Origin: Pholiota molesta
Lineage: Eukaryota > Basidiomycota > Agaricomycetes > Agaricales > Strophariaceae
Assembly: GCA_014925825.1 (NCBI GenBank)
Contig: JACGCK010000134.1
Location: 59,795 to 123,794, forward strand
DNA: 64,000 bases
Reading direction: 5' to 3'
Numbering within the stretch: the stretch's first letter is position 1; the number at the start of each line of letters is the position of its first letter. Under the pieces are notes generated by a model. That model was not told the origin of the DNA, did no database searches, and was given only the letters and a program-made list of their open reading frames with translations. Position numbers and translations under genes: made by a program. Shown here piece by piece: positions 38,601-49,347 of this stretch.

Positions 38601-39458
38601 TTCAACCTGCGTCGCGAGGTGGCTGTCCATTTCTCCAGGCGGAGGTTGCGCTTGCCTTCCACCGCCGAGCTCTGAACAGCGAAGTTAGATAAGATACAGA
38701 GTAACATATGAGCGAGGCACACCTTCGAAGCCGGTGTGTCCTTGGCCGTAAGGCCGCCCTTCGATCCTCTCTTCAGGAAGTGTGGCGACGCCAGACTCGC
38801 GATTACTGCCGGGCATGGACCCGATGCCAACGCGGGAGCCAGTGGGCGGTTCAGAGGTTGGCAATTCGGCCTGAGGGCGAGGTTCTTTGTGTTCTTTGTG
38901 TTTCCTGCCTGAGCTTCTGTTAAATATCTACCGCACTCATGAGAAGCCATTATGCTTGCCTTTCTGAGGATGCTTCTTGTGTGGAGGGTGTGGTTCATCG
39001 TGTAAGTGTTCTTTCTCGTCAGGAAGTATGGCTACGCCCTGCGCGGTGTTGGGACCGGGCAGCGAGCCTACACCCTCTCGAGCGCCAGTTGGTTCTTCAT
39101 GAGTAGGAAGGTCGACTTTGAGAGTAGGGCGGTGGTCATGTCCGGCATGGGTGACCTGTTCATGTTCACTAGTACCGACTTTCACCGGAGGGGGTGCTGG
39201 GAGTGGGAGGGATGTGAGATGTGGTTGCGATGGGGTATAGTGACGAGAACACATACCCTTGTTACTTTCGGGATAAGCACCCGGGATGTATTGGCCCGAG
39301 GCATTCGAAGTTCTGCGGGCAAAAGTCTCGGACATAGAGATCGAATGATGCTTTGCAGAGGAGACGCGGCTGCCCGCTATCGCAGCATTAGTAAATCGCG
39401 GGGATCGTTCCGCACCGGGAGACGGAGAACCTCGAGGTGAGATAATAGCTGTGGCCAT
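35620..39458 (-). CDS. 16-exon protein built from tandemly duplicated exons, unknown function
   Basis: Exons (minus) 39257-39458, 38960-39196, 38723-38908, 38555-38671, 38273-38491, 38013-38210, 37756-37953, 37506-37691, 37256-37444, 37009-37194, 36760-36948, 36512-36697, 36254-36450 (edge +/-1), 36003-36191, 35754-35944 and 35620-35682 join in phase to about 977 residues. Exons 2-14 all start and end in phase 1. Exons 2 and 3 share a motif of the form LPT.E.PTG.R.G.GS.PG....GVA.LP.E. Exons 5-15 carry a roughly 62-residue repeat: FIEGGFESTVAGGKYE, then F.PALPGPGEAATSKEP, then a Pro-rich end. No signal peptide, membrane segment or catalytic motif. The protein is Pro/Glu/Gly-rich and probably extended. 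Intron 2 appears to use a GC-AG pair (GCAAGC donor). I do not recognise the family. Confidence 0.85.
35754..38491 (-). repeat. Eleven tandem exon-intron units, ~250-bp period
   Basis: Each unit is an exon of 186-198 bp plus an intron of about 60 bp; units 2-10 are near-identical in parts of both exon and intron. Two subtypes can be told apart: A (EEAAEMPQFLEGGYGTTVAG, YEPLLPGPGEAAT) and B (EEVTEVPHFIEGGFESTVAG, FKPALPGPGEAAT). Order along the gene is divergent first unit, A, B-like, B, A, B, A, B, B-like, B, terminal B-like. The central B-A-B-A-B part suggests amplification as a ~500-bp dimer. Intron ends are alike from unit to unit (GTACGCA or GTATGAA donors, CACTCGCAG-type acceptors). Confidence 0.92.
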
Positions 39459-40561
39459 ATTCGACGTCGTGCAGGAGTGAGTTGGATGGGTGGGTGTGCT
39501 GTGGAAACTTTTTGGCGGCCACTAATAGCGCTCAATGTCTCAATCTGACCCACATATTGCGGGGTACGCCGGATTGACGTCAAATGCTCAACGATGTGGT
39601 GTAATTGGCCCAGAACATTCAGGACCTTTTGATAAAGATAGGAAAGAACGTGACTATGTACAATCGTTTGAAGATTGAGAGTGCTGGTAAGGATTGGGTT
39701 AGTGACATTGCCAGACAAGCCCGTACGAGGTGCATTTAAAGAATGTTGTGGCCTGTTCGGTCAAATCCTGGGTTGAGGGCCCTTAGAAGACAAGTACTAG
39801 CTTCAGCGTGGAGGTTGGCATTGAGCTGGCAGATACGGAGTGAGTGATATCGACGTAGGAGAGATTCGTGTGAATTTCAAAGCGACGCGTTTTTATAAGA
39901 TCACGTGATATTCCGGCTATTATTAGACAAGAGCAATACCAGATTGGCAAAAAAGTAATTACACCAAGCACTTGTATACGTTTGGATCCTCTTTAATTTC
40001 ATGTACTTGCGGGCTATGATGCGATTCAATAAAGAAAGCGTGGTGAGGAGGGCGTCCTTCAGACCAACTTCAGATTTTTTTCAGGAGTTTTGATGCCATC
40101 AACAATTATCGAAAAGCGCCCTGGCGAGCGCCTAACTCTTTGATGTTAAAACATTGAAGGCTGCTGAGTAAATAGCAGATAAGCATTTCAAAACCCGAAA
40201 CCCACAGTTGTCTAATTTATTTTCTCTCCATAACATCGGAAATGCCCTCTCTGAAATGCGGTAAGCCTATTACCCACTTATAGCTCCTCATTTCCTGCTT
40301 CGCGAATCCATTCTGAACAGATTATTCGCAGCTTTTATGCATCTTCGATTGGTTGAAACTTCTTAGCCTGAGGGCGTATCTAGCCTCTTGGGCCATGACA
40401 AGCAATGATGTCATGTTAGCCTACAGACGAACGCTCGATCTTCCCGATCGTGCCATTAGCTGGGCTACAAAAGGTGCTGCCACCCCCGCCAGCCATCCCA
40501 TCCCTCTTCCTCCTCAACCACTATCACCCTCAACCAACAGAAACCCCAAAACCATCTCGCC
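39459..40561. other. Divergent intergenic region (promoters of tandem-exon gene and SDR)
   Basis: No gene recognised. The pyrimidine- and CA-rich stretch just before 40562 (CATCCCTCTTCC...AACCATCTCGCC) looks like a normal fungal 5' leader. Confidence 0.5.
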
Positions 40562-41800
40562 ATGGCTACCTCCAATAGTATCAACAACCCGGATACCCTC
40601 CAGACCATGATGGCTCCCCGCCATATCCCCACTCTCGCCTATACGGTTCAGAACATCTTCATGTCCATGGCTACGATGATGACCTCGACTGCGACGTTCT
40701 TTTTCACTCTGTTTTTTGTTTTGCCCCTTTCAATGCTCAGGGCGATTACGCCATCGAGCGTTTTGCAGCACCCCAACGCCGGTGGGATGAACAAGGTTGT
40801 CCTCATCATAGGGGCAACTCACGGTATTGGGTACAGCGTTCTGAGGCAGTACATGAACGAGCCTGATACCGTCGTTATTGCCACCGCCCGGTCTATTGGT
40901 AAGTCTACAAGGCGTTCATTAGAATCTGTTATCTGAAGCGATATTTCTAGATGGGCTGCGCAAGGCAGTCGTTGAACTGGGCGATACACGGGCAACCATC
41001 CAATGCATTGAACTCGACCTTACGAGCGGTAGGAAACAGATCGTGGAGACCATTAACGAGTTGGACAAAACTCACGGCCCCATCACCCATCTTTACGAAG
41101 TCAACGGCGTTTCCAACCATCTCAAGGACAGCACCCAGTGGGGACTTGTAAGCTCTTCTTCACTCATTTTTCCATGCGATGTTGGATATTAAATTATCAT
41201 TAGAACGCCATCGAAGATATGATTATCATGAATGTTTCTGGCATGGTCACTTGTGTTATGACGGTGTTCGAGCTCATGAAGGAACGCCGTTTCGGAAAAA
41301 TTGTTCGTCGCTCCTTTGACCTTGACACACCGTGAACCGTGCCTCATATGTCATCTTTTAGTGCATCGTTGGCTCCGCAGCAGGACTCTACGGACCCGCC
41401 AACATGATTTCCTACGCATCTACCAAGTCATTTATTAACACTTTCTCTCAATCTCTGCGCATCTTGGCTGCTCCCTGCGGCGTCGAAGTCGTCACTGTCA
41501 AACCAGGATTTATCGACACTCTCATGACGAAGCACATGCGCGGTCTTGACACCAGCGTCCCCGTCGGTATGGCTTTACTCATGAAACGCGCGGTTGAGAA
41601 GGGAGGCGTCGGTGTCGTTAACTGGCCACCTAGGCAGAGCATCGCGATGTCTGCCGTTAAAAGTGAGCATCACGACGTCGCCCAAGAAATCGTTGATGTT
41701 GACTGACTTCGTTTCCACAGGCTTCAATCCTATCTGCGAGGAACTTGGACGATGGGCTTCCACCAAGATGCTCGGGATGTCTGGCAAGAAACTCACTTGA
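40562..41800 (+). CDS. Short-chain dehydrogenase/reductase with N-terminal membrane anchor
   Basis: NAD(P)-dependent oxidoreductase, probably on the ER membrane. Exons 40562-40898, 40951-41147, 41204-41302, 41362-41662 and 41721-41800 join in phase and give 337 residues. A hydrophobic anchor (ATFFFTLFFVLPLSML) lies near residues 45-60. The Rossmann motif is VVLIIGATHGIG (GxxxGIG). NGVSN stands in for the usual NAG. VGSAAGLYG supplies the catalytic Ser, and YASTKSF the Tyr and Lys. VVTVKPGFIDT follows. The architecture recalls very-long-chain 3-oxoacyl or 17-beta-hydroxysteroid-type reductases, but the substrate cannot be assigned. The start at 40562 is the first ATG after a typical leader. 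Confidence 0.9.
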
Positions 41801-42437
41801 GAGCATACTAGACGTTTGCGCCAGGACTACTCGACAATAAAAAAAGCGCAGACTCCGAGGGTGTGCGCACGTATTATTATCACATTTATATATCCAGTTT
41901 CTAGTCTGTGTTCAGTTACCATACTATATCCATGTCATTGAATGAACAATGGTTGTTACCCATAATATTTTGCAGCCAAATGGATGTACATAAGGACTAG
42001 ATTTTCGTTCAGACGCATGAGGTACTTCATGATCGCTGACGCTGATCGGAAGCCTGGTCAAAGAGTCGCAGTACCGAATTACCGATATATTGTTGTACAG
42101 GGTGAATTTTGAATATAGAAGCTAGGTATAGTAACCACAAACTGTAGCTTCGAACATATAGTTTTCCAGTGTAAAGACCGAAAGCAAAGAACGAAAACAA
42201 TTATAGAAGACGTGTCAATGCGAAAGAACGAAGAGACAAGAACGAATGCGAGGGAGAACCGAATTTCTAGTATAATAAAAGTTAAGTATAAATACATTGC
42301 GGAATTGATATCCAGAAGGTATATTCCGGTGAAGGTATAGTATGCAACAAGCGCAAGGACGAGGAAGGAATCCGAAAAGAAAACAAACAGCAAAAAAGAA
42401 AACAAAGGAGACGGCATGCTCGGAACCCCGACGCGTA
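41801..42437. other. Convergent intergenic spacer
   Basis: AT-rich region between the ends of the SDR and the coiled-coil gene. Nothing recognised. Confidence 0.5.
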
Positions 42438-45400
42438 TCACCAGCCGCTGGCTGCTCTATTCATAGTAGAGGCAACACTATCGACGTCGACGTCGTTAGC
42501 CCCCAGGTCCAGCGACTCCATATCGCCCAGAAGCAGCTCGTGCTCCGGGCGGAGGAAGAGGCTGCCGGGGCTCCCTGTCGCCATCGAGAAATTCGCGGTG
42601 GTGGGCGAGATGCTCGTCGTCGACGTGATCGATTTGTTCGCGTAGTGGCCTGGGCCGGCGAAGTTGCGGTAGGTGATACTGGGGGGTGATCTGGATAGCG
42701 AGCGCGAGTGGGAATGGGACTTGGCCTGCGGCGTGGGGATGGGTTTGGAGGTGGAAGCGCTCTGGCTCTGGGAGGGAAAGGAGAAATGGAATTGGGAGTT
42801 GTCGTTGTTGCCGTCGCCTGCGTCGCCGCCGACGTTTTGGGTGCCGTCTTCGTGGAGGAGCATGGTCATGTTGGCAGGGGAACGGGGAATATGGAGGATG
42901 TATCGCTGAGGCGTCGTCTCAGGGATGGCGTCGTTGACGATGATGGTTCGACACCGTTCGAAGGTCGAGCAGTATCGGGATCCGTTGTCAACAGGTTGAA
43001 GTCGGGGTCATCATCGATACTATCGTGGATGATAATAGTATTGTTGAAAATTTCATCCTCCTCTTGTTGGTGTTGTTGCCGAAGAAACTGCGGCGTCGTA
43101 TCCACCGCCAGGGGGCTACCATTCCCAGCTTTGACCATCGGCGTCCTCAGCCCACTACTCGCACTGCCCTGACTCCAACTCGGCGTCAAACTGCTCGGCG
43201 CCCTCACCGCCCTCAGCTCCCTCTGAATCTCCGCATAGTCCCGCCGCAGCCCAAGGCACTCGCCCTCCAGCGCCTCGCACGTCCGCCGCAAGTCCTCATT
43301 CTCCCTCCCAACCTCCCCAAACCGATCCAGCCGCTCCCTCAGCTGCGCGTTCTCCTCGCGCAGCATCCGCACCGTGCGCTGCGAGTCCGACAGCGCGCTG
43401 AGGAGCGCGCCCATCTCCGTCCCGTGCCGCTCCCTGAGCTCGCGCAGCTCCTCGCGGTCGCGGTCGCGCCCGAGGTACCCGAACGACTCGGCCACGCTCG
43501 TCGGCGCGGTCGAGACCGACGACTTCGGCGTCTCGCGGCTGCTGCTGGACACCGTGAACGTCGGGCTCTCCATGAGGCCCGCCGCGTGCCCGTACGCGGA
43601 CCCGCCATGCGCGCTCGCGCTCCCGCCGTACGCGGAGAACGAGCCGCTGCCCCGGCGCCCGCTGCCGCCGGCCTCGGAGAAGGCCATGCGCGAGAGCGCG
43701 CGGCCCGGGGATGGGTTGTACTCGGACGCGCTGCGGATCGTGGCGAAGCGGTTCTGGGAGAGCAGGCTGCCGTTGGCGCTGGCGCTGTTGTTGTTCGTCC
43801 CGAGCGGCGACGGCGAGGGCACGCCGCCACCGCCGCCGACGCTGCCGCTCCGGAACCGCCGGCCGGGGTCTAGGATGTCGCCCGCATCCCGTTCCCGCGC
43901 ATCCTTCTCGCGCTCGAAATCCATCAGGCCCGCCGCTCGGAATGCCTTCGCCGTCCGCGGGCCCAGCCACTCCATCCGCGGGCCTAACACCCCACCACCG
44001 GCGCCCTCATGCTCGCCCTCGCCCCCGCCGCCGCGCATCCCTCTGACCCCATGCCCATTGACGCTCATACTGCTCCCAGGCCTTGCGACGCCACCGCCCT
44101 CCGCCCCGAACCTTCCCTTCGGGAAGCGGTCCTGCACGCTCATGCTGCGCTTCCGCGCGCGCGCTGAGGTGCCCGCCGCAGACCCGCCAGGCGCGTCCGT
44201 GACGCGGAGCGACGGCGTGCGCTGCAAATCCCGCTCACGCTCGCGCATGCGCGCAACGCTCCCCGGGCGGCTGCTCGTCTCGAACGAGGGCCGCGCGGAG
44301 TCGAACGAGCGGTACGACGGGTCCTCGAACGGCATCTCGGGCGACGGCGACGAGTCGACGTCGGTGGCGGAGTGCTGCGTGCCCGGGCGCTCGGGCGAGG
44401 TGGACGGGCGCGCGTTGAGGCGCGTCGCAAGGGGCTGCTGTTGCTGCTGCGACGGACGCGCACCACGCGAGTCGAACGAGTTTCCGCGGCGCATCTCGAG
44501 CGACGGCCGCCCGAGCCCGATCTCGGACATCATCATCGCGCTCGACATCGCCGGTCGGCGCGAGTCCAGCGACCCGCGGCCCAGCTGCGCGGGCGTGTGG
44601 AACGAGGGCGACGATTGGGAGAAGGAGGTGAGGTCCGCGCTGCCATCGTTTGACCTGCTGCCGCCCAGGATGGCCTGACGCAGGGTGCGCGACGCGAGGC
44701 GCGAGGAGCCGTTGGGCGGCGCTGTTGAAGGAGTCTTGGTCTCTGACCGCATCAGGCCCGAAAACATTTTCGACGTGCGCGAACTTTCATTTGGCGAGTA
44801 GGCGGACGTGGAAGCGGAGGAGCTGAACGTTCTTGCTGAACGCGGTATGTTCATTGATCGCCTTGCGGGTGTGGATGTGGTTGTAGAAGATAATCCGGGA
44901 GAGGGAGGGGTTGTAGATGTAGAAGAATAATCACCTCCGTTGATGGCTATCGCTGGTGCTCGCGTCTGAGATGGTGTTGCTTTAGGCGTAGTTGTGGTAG
45001 TAAAAGAGGTTTTTGTAGGAGATGGAGTAGGTATGGAGAAGTGCGGCGATGAGGGTGAGGATGGGTTGTGCGAAGAACGCAACCGGGGCAGGAGCGAGGA
45101 CGCCTGGCGCGTCCGTGGAGGGCGAGAGGCCGATGCAGGCGACGAAGGAAATGTGGGTGTAGTGGGTGACGGCGTATGATAACCCGCCCGCGTAAGAGAA
45201 TGCGACGACGCGTTTTTCGAGCCGGAGCCCGTATTCGGACTCAAAAGCGCAAGAAGGTCTGGGTCTACGGTTTCGAGGTTGAAGCTCGCGTCTGCAATAT
45301 CCGGATGCTCGTCGCCGTCGATGATGACAGGCTCCAACCACTGCTTTGACTTGGTGGACGAGCCGCTCTTGCGCATGGCTTCGCGGACTTGGTCCGTCAA

Positions 45401-46296
45401 GTGGTCTGTTGGCAGCTCCAGGACCGATGTGTCGCCTTCGAATTCCGAATCCGACTTCCGATGCCCCTTTGTTGCTGCTTTGCCCAGTGTGCTTTCTTCG
45501 CGCGGTTTTGAGATGAGGTCCGCATGGAGGAAATTGTGGTTTACGTGAGGTGGAGATGAAGAGTGCGACTCGCCAGATGGTGCATCAAATCCAAAGTAAG
45601 GGACATGTTTTGACACCCCTGAGTTGTCAGCTTCGATGATGGTCGACAACTCAACGGAGAGCGGTGGGCCAGGGGAAGGTGTCCGTAAAGGATATCCAAA
45701 ACCTGTATGTCTGTTGAGCTGGAAGCATACTACGAAGTGCAAAGGAATCACATACCAGACGCCCTCAAAGTGTCCGCTTGGAAAGAGCTGGAGGAACCTT
45801 CGCCGAAGTCCGGCTCCCTTGGGAGGGGCTTATCGAGTCTCGATAGAGATGCCGACCGTCGTATAGTCGTATCATCCGTCACAGGACTTCGCTTAATGGA
45901 TATGACGGGCGTGGCGTCGTTGGATAGCGAGGTCTGGCGTTCGCGTTCGCGTTCTCTGTTCATAGACCGCCTGACCGACCCAAAGCCGGAAAACGGGCTC
46001 CTGGACGTATTTGGCGAAGATGTGGAGGTCGGCGTGGCATTCTTGCCAGGTCCAAATGGTAAAAGGGAGCGTAGAGTGCGGAAGGAGGGTATTCCTGAGC
46101 CTGCAGGACTGGCTGAGTTGGTTTGGTTGATGCTGGTCGAACCTGGGGAATAGCCAATTCCCTGGGGAATCTGGGTGCTCGAACTTCCCGCCACGCTGCT
46201 CGTAGACTGCCTACGAGAAGAGCTTCCAGAAGAAAATACGCTCTTCTTGGTGTTCGGTGTCGTTGACGGGGTATTGGGCGTGAGTAGGGTGGCCAT
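42438..46296 (-). CDS. Large Ser-rich protein with C-terminal coiled coil, one apparent 1-nt loss
   Basis: Exons 45756-46296 and 42438-45702 (minus) give about 1,268 residues. The N-terminal ~900 residues are low-complexity and rich in Ser, Thr and Pro, with basic patches, as in cortical or cytoskeletal scaffold proteins. A coiled coil (ELRELRERHGTEMGALLSAL, then VRMLREENAQLRERLDRFGE, then LRRTCEALEGECLGLRRDY) lies near residues 985-1060. The frame ends early at a TGA near 42866 (FPVPLPT); the conserved-looking tail NMTMLLHEDG continues in another frame. One more C in the CCCC run at about 42877 would give a continuous reading. The summed exon length is 3n+2, exactly one base short. I do not recognise a named family. 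Its 5' end is duplicated at 59328-59568 and an internal piece at 61978-62095. Confidence 0.78.
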
Positions 46297-47004
46297 AGTG
46301 TTCGAAGAACCAGGTTTGGTTAGACTCTAGAGGTGTAGTTTATGGGGAGACCAAAAGCATGTTCAAGAAACGTTGGCCAAGGGGTCGAGAGCGTCGGTGT
46401 CGATGGCGGCTGAGTCTAAGGTTGGACTTCGCTGTGATGGCCCGTTGCACAAAAAGATCCCAGGAACTTTTCGGACCCTTTCACACTATTCTAAAATTGG
46501 AAACGCCTCTCGTGAAAGCTCGTGAAAGGCAACAGAAAATGCGGGGAAAACTCGAATGAAGGTGACATTCATTTACAAAGTAAAACAGAAAGTGAGCGAA
46601 TGCACATAATTGCTTGTAGGTACAGTTGTGGAAAATTACTCAATAGCGGAACCGAAACGCGTGAACTAATTATAAGAACTTCAAGACAATTTGTTCATAA
46701 AGACGCCGCCGGCTTTCATACGACACGTTTTCATCACCTCCATTGTCACTCATAGTCCTTGAAGCTTGAGTACTTGAGTAGCCAGCAGCGTTTACCAGAT
46801 CTTGAAGCTATTTCGATTCTCACCTTGTCCTCTTTCCCGAATCCCGATTGTTCATTCATACTTCAAGCTTCAAGCAAGGCTTGAAGTTGGCTTGAAGCAC
46901 CCTATATATAAGGTTTGTTTGTTCTACAGTTTTGTCTGAAAGTATATATGAGCCTTCTAACGCATTTGAACAGCATTTTAGCCCCGAGAACAACATATCC
47001 TAAG
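46297..47004. promoter_or_regulatory. Shared promoter region between coiled-coil gene (minus) and small gene copy 1 (plus)
   Basis: The plus-strand side has a TATA box (CCTATATATAAGG, 46901-46913) about 95 bp before the ATG. Just upstream is a cluster of the heptamer CTTGAAG and its complement CTTCAAG (46859-46898, with further copies near 46758-46770 and 46799-46806). The arrangement is loosely like a heat-shock element but does not match the nTTCnnGAAn consensus strictly. The whole region is repeated at 59569-60259 upstream of copy 4. Confidence 0.6.
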
Positions 47005-47340
47005 ATGGTGAACCACGTTGTCGGCCTGCTTCTCAATACCAAGGAAATGGTCGAACTCGGCACTTACGTTGCTGGAAAACCCTTGGATGACGACGAAAAT
47101 GCCTTCATCTATTGTTGCCGGGAAGTCAGAAAATATCAGCATCGCTTCATAGCCCTCGACTACCCGAAGGGTTCGAAGAACCCCAAACTGATGTTGGTCT
47201 TATGGGACCACGACTCGGGGACCGAGTTTGACCTGGAGAAGGCCAAGAGGTCCAAACTCACAAGGACGGCGAGGGATTGGCTGAAGAAACGTGGTGTTTC
47301 GAACACGGAGAGACTTATGTTTGTGGACACCGAAGATTAG
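47005..47340 (+). CDS. Small MVNHVVGLLL-family protein, copy 1, C-terminus cut by hAT-like insertion
   Basis: An unrecognised 111-residue product; the intact paralogue (copy 2) has 127. The order of conserved blocks is MVNHVVGLLL, VAGKPL, YCCREVRKYQHRFIALDYP, LMLVLWDHDS, a basic helix KAKRSKLTRTARDWLKKRGV, and FVDTED. No membrane segment or signal peptide. After GAAGAT the frame meets TAG, the first three bases of the hAT-like inverted repeat, so the element itself supplies the stop and removes about 16 residues (TWIEQ... in copy 2). The start is set by the AAGATGGTGAACCA context found before every copy. Introns are absent. Confidence 0.75.
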   Translation: MVNHVVGLLLNTKEMVELGTYVAGKPLDDDENAFIYCCREVRKYQHRFIALDYPKGSKNPKLMLVLWDHDSGTEFDLEKAKRSKLTRTARDWLKKRGVSNTERLMFVDTED

Positions 47341-48729
47341 TGTTGTGAAGGCTCAGGCTTTGCAAAAAAGCCCGGGCTTGGGCTCGGCTTATAAGGCTCA
47401 GGCCTCACCAAATCATAGGCCAAGCCCAAAGCCCGCGATAGGGCTTGGCCCGGCCTGGCTTGGGCCTAAGCCCGGGCTTTTGGGTCTATTTTTGGAACCC
47501 TGCCAGGGATGCCACCTGAGCGTCTTCACGCCGCAGAGACTGCAATATGTGCAGTACCCTTTGCGCGAGAAGACGGTATGGTGGGTCCTAAACACCCATA
47601 GTGCTCGCAGATCCACCCTGCATGGATCCCCATGGCGTCGAGTGCCTGACATGATCTCCCGCGGCACCGACGTGCACGGCGCCAACTAACATGCATGAGC
47701 TCGAGCGCCCGCGGCATGGAGCCGTGCAAGCAGCGCGCATGGTTTTTGAGCTCCCGCAATATCGATAGACGGGCTGTGCTTGTGTCCGCCACGGAAGGTG
47801 CGAGGACAGCGCGAGCACGCGCATTCGCAGTCCACCCGCGCAGGACGCGGTGCGGGACGACGTGGCTCGTGTGCGGGCCGTCATCGTGATTCGTGGTGTT
47901 CGTGCGCCGCGGAACGACGTGGTGGGCGGTGGGTAGCTGTCGTCGTGGTGTGCGGGCATCGCGGCACGACGTGACGTGGCGGTGGTGGTGGGCGGGGTGT
48001 TCGTGTGCCGCGGGACGACATGGGTCTTGCGAAGCATGTTGCGCGGTCGTCGTGGGGTTCGCGGTGGTGGCGGTTGATGGGTGGCGAGAACGGCAGAGGT
48101 GGGATGGGCGAGGTAAGTACGAGTTTAGCGCAACGGAAAGCCACTTACGTTGGTAGGCAAGCGGCGAGAAGCCATTCGTGCGCTGCGGTGCGGACACGTC
48201 GTCAGCTTGACGCACACAGCGTTGCCACGAGCTTGGACGTACCTATACGCGCCCTCGCAGTGTCAAGCCCGCTGCCACCTACGTCCCTCGGTGCCCATCC
48301 CATCCGCGATTCAGCTAATGGACTCCTTCCCTGCATCCTGGAATCGCCGTCGAGGTTGAGGAGTCGGCGAGGGCGAGGGCGAACCGGTTGTGCGTGTTGT
48401 GCGCGTCGGTCGCACCGATGGAGACGGCGGCCCACATCCCTCTATAGAGGGGAGGGGCATGCGGTGGCGTCGAAGTTGTTGGCAGGTGAGAGGGGACTGG
48501 AAGGGTGGACGGTGGACGGTAGAGGGTGTATGGCTCACCTACACATAACGTTTCAAGCTCCGCTTGAACTTCCCGAAAGCCCGGGCTTGGGCCGTGGGCT
48601 CGGGCTTTCTAAAATCCTAAGCCAGGCCCTAGGCCGGCTCAAGCCCGCACAAAGGCCCGGCTTGGCCCGGCCTGAGCGGGCTCGGTAGCCTGGGCTTTGG
48701 GCTTCCAGGCCCGAGCCTGCGCATCACTA
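47338..48729. mobile_element. Non-autonomous hAT-like DNA transposon (1,392 bp)
   Basis: It begins TAGTGTTGTGAAGGCTCAGG and ends with the inverted counterpart, whose complement reads TAGTGATGCGCAGGCTCGGG. It is bounded by a perfect 8-bp direct repeat CCGAAGAT (47330-47337 and 48730-48737), the target-site length of hAT elements. Subterminal regions are packed with short GCCCGGGCTTGGGC-type repeats on both sides, a common hAT feature. The G+C-rich middle has overlapping open frames on both strands but none reads like a transposase, so it is probably mobilised in trans. Confidence 0.88.
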
Positions 48730-48737
48730 CCGAAGAT

Positions 48738-48929
48738 ACCTGGATCGAACAGACTGTTCTACGCGGGGGGCCTATCCGGTCCCGTAAGGTACACTACTGA
48801 TAGGCTTCTCAACAGTTCTCCATACTTGTAGGTATATTTTATAAAAAAGAAAGGAATGATTGTGGCATACAATAGGAGAGGTCAGGATTAAAAAATCAAA
48901 CCGCGTTTCGGAAGCATGCTAAGAATCGG
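48738..48929 (+). other. Remainder of copy 1: lost C-terminal codons and 3' region
   Basis: Directly after the hAT target duplication the sequence resumes as in the other copies (ACCTGGATCGAACAGACTG..., then TACTTGTAGGTATATTTTAT). It is cut a second time at 48929 by the Ty3/gypsy insertion and continues at 58067. Confidence 0.8.
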
Positions 48930-49209
48930 TGTGACAAGGCGTGTTCCCACGAGTCTTGCCACACGAGAACCCAAAAGACAGTTGAAGAGCTGAATTCCAG
49001 GCCGACTATCTACGTACACCAAGTCGGCCTTAAATACTCTACGGATGTCTAATACGTCATAACTAGATAGTTTTTAAACATAAGGTTTTTTCGGAATATG
49101 GAGAGAGTGGGGAGTGTAAACAAAACGAAAGAAACAAATAAAAGTTCTAAGTCAATAAGATAAGATAAGATAAAGAGTCGTGCTGTGTGGTCGCTAGCGA
49201 TCCGTCACA
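48930..49209 (-). repeat. 3' LTR of the Ty3/gypsy element
   Basis: 280 bp, TGTGAC...GTCACA. Identical by eye to the other LTR apart from one extra T in the run near 49085-49090. Confidence 0.95.
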
Positions 49210-49347
49210 TACGCCCTCCATCTGATGTGTAATATCAGATACGTACGAAGAGAACGTTGAGTAAAAGAAGTCTAAGTCAAAAGTTAAATTGTAAGTAAGA
49301 GCCCGTCTTAAAGAAAAGAATAAAAAGAAAAGAATAAAAAGACTTGT

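Noticed and set aside
47526..48215. 229-codon ORF on the minus strand inside the hAT-like element
   Set aside because: His/Arg/Thr-rich low-complexity translation with no transposase (RNase H-like or BED finger) motif; several frames are open at once because of base composition.
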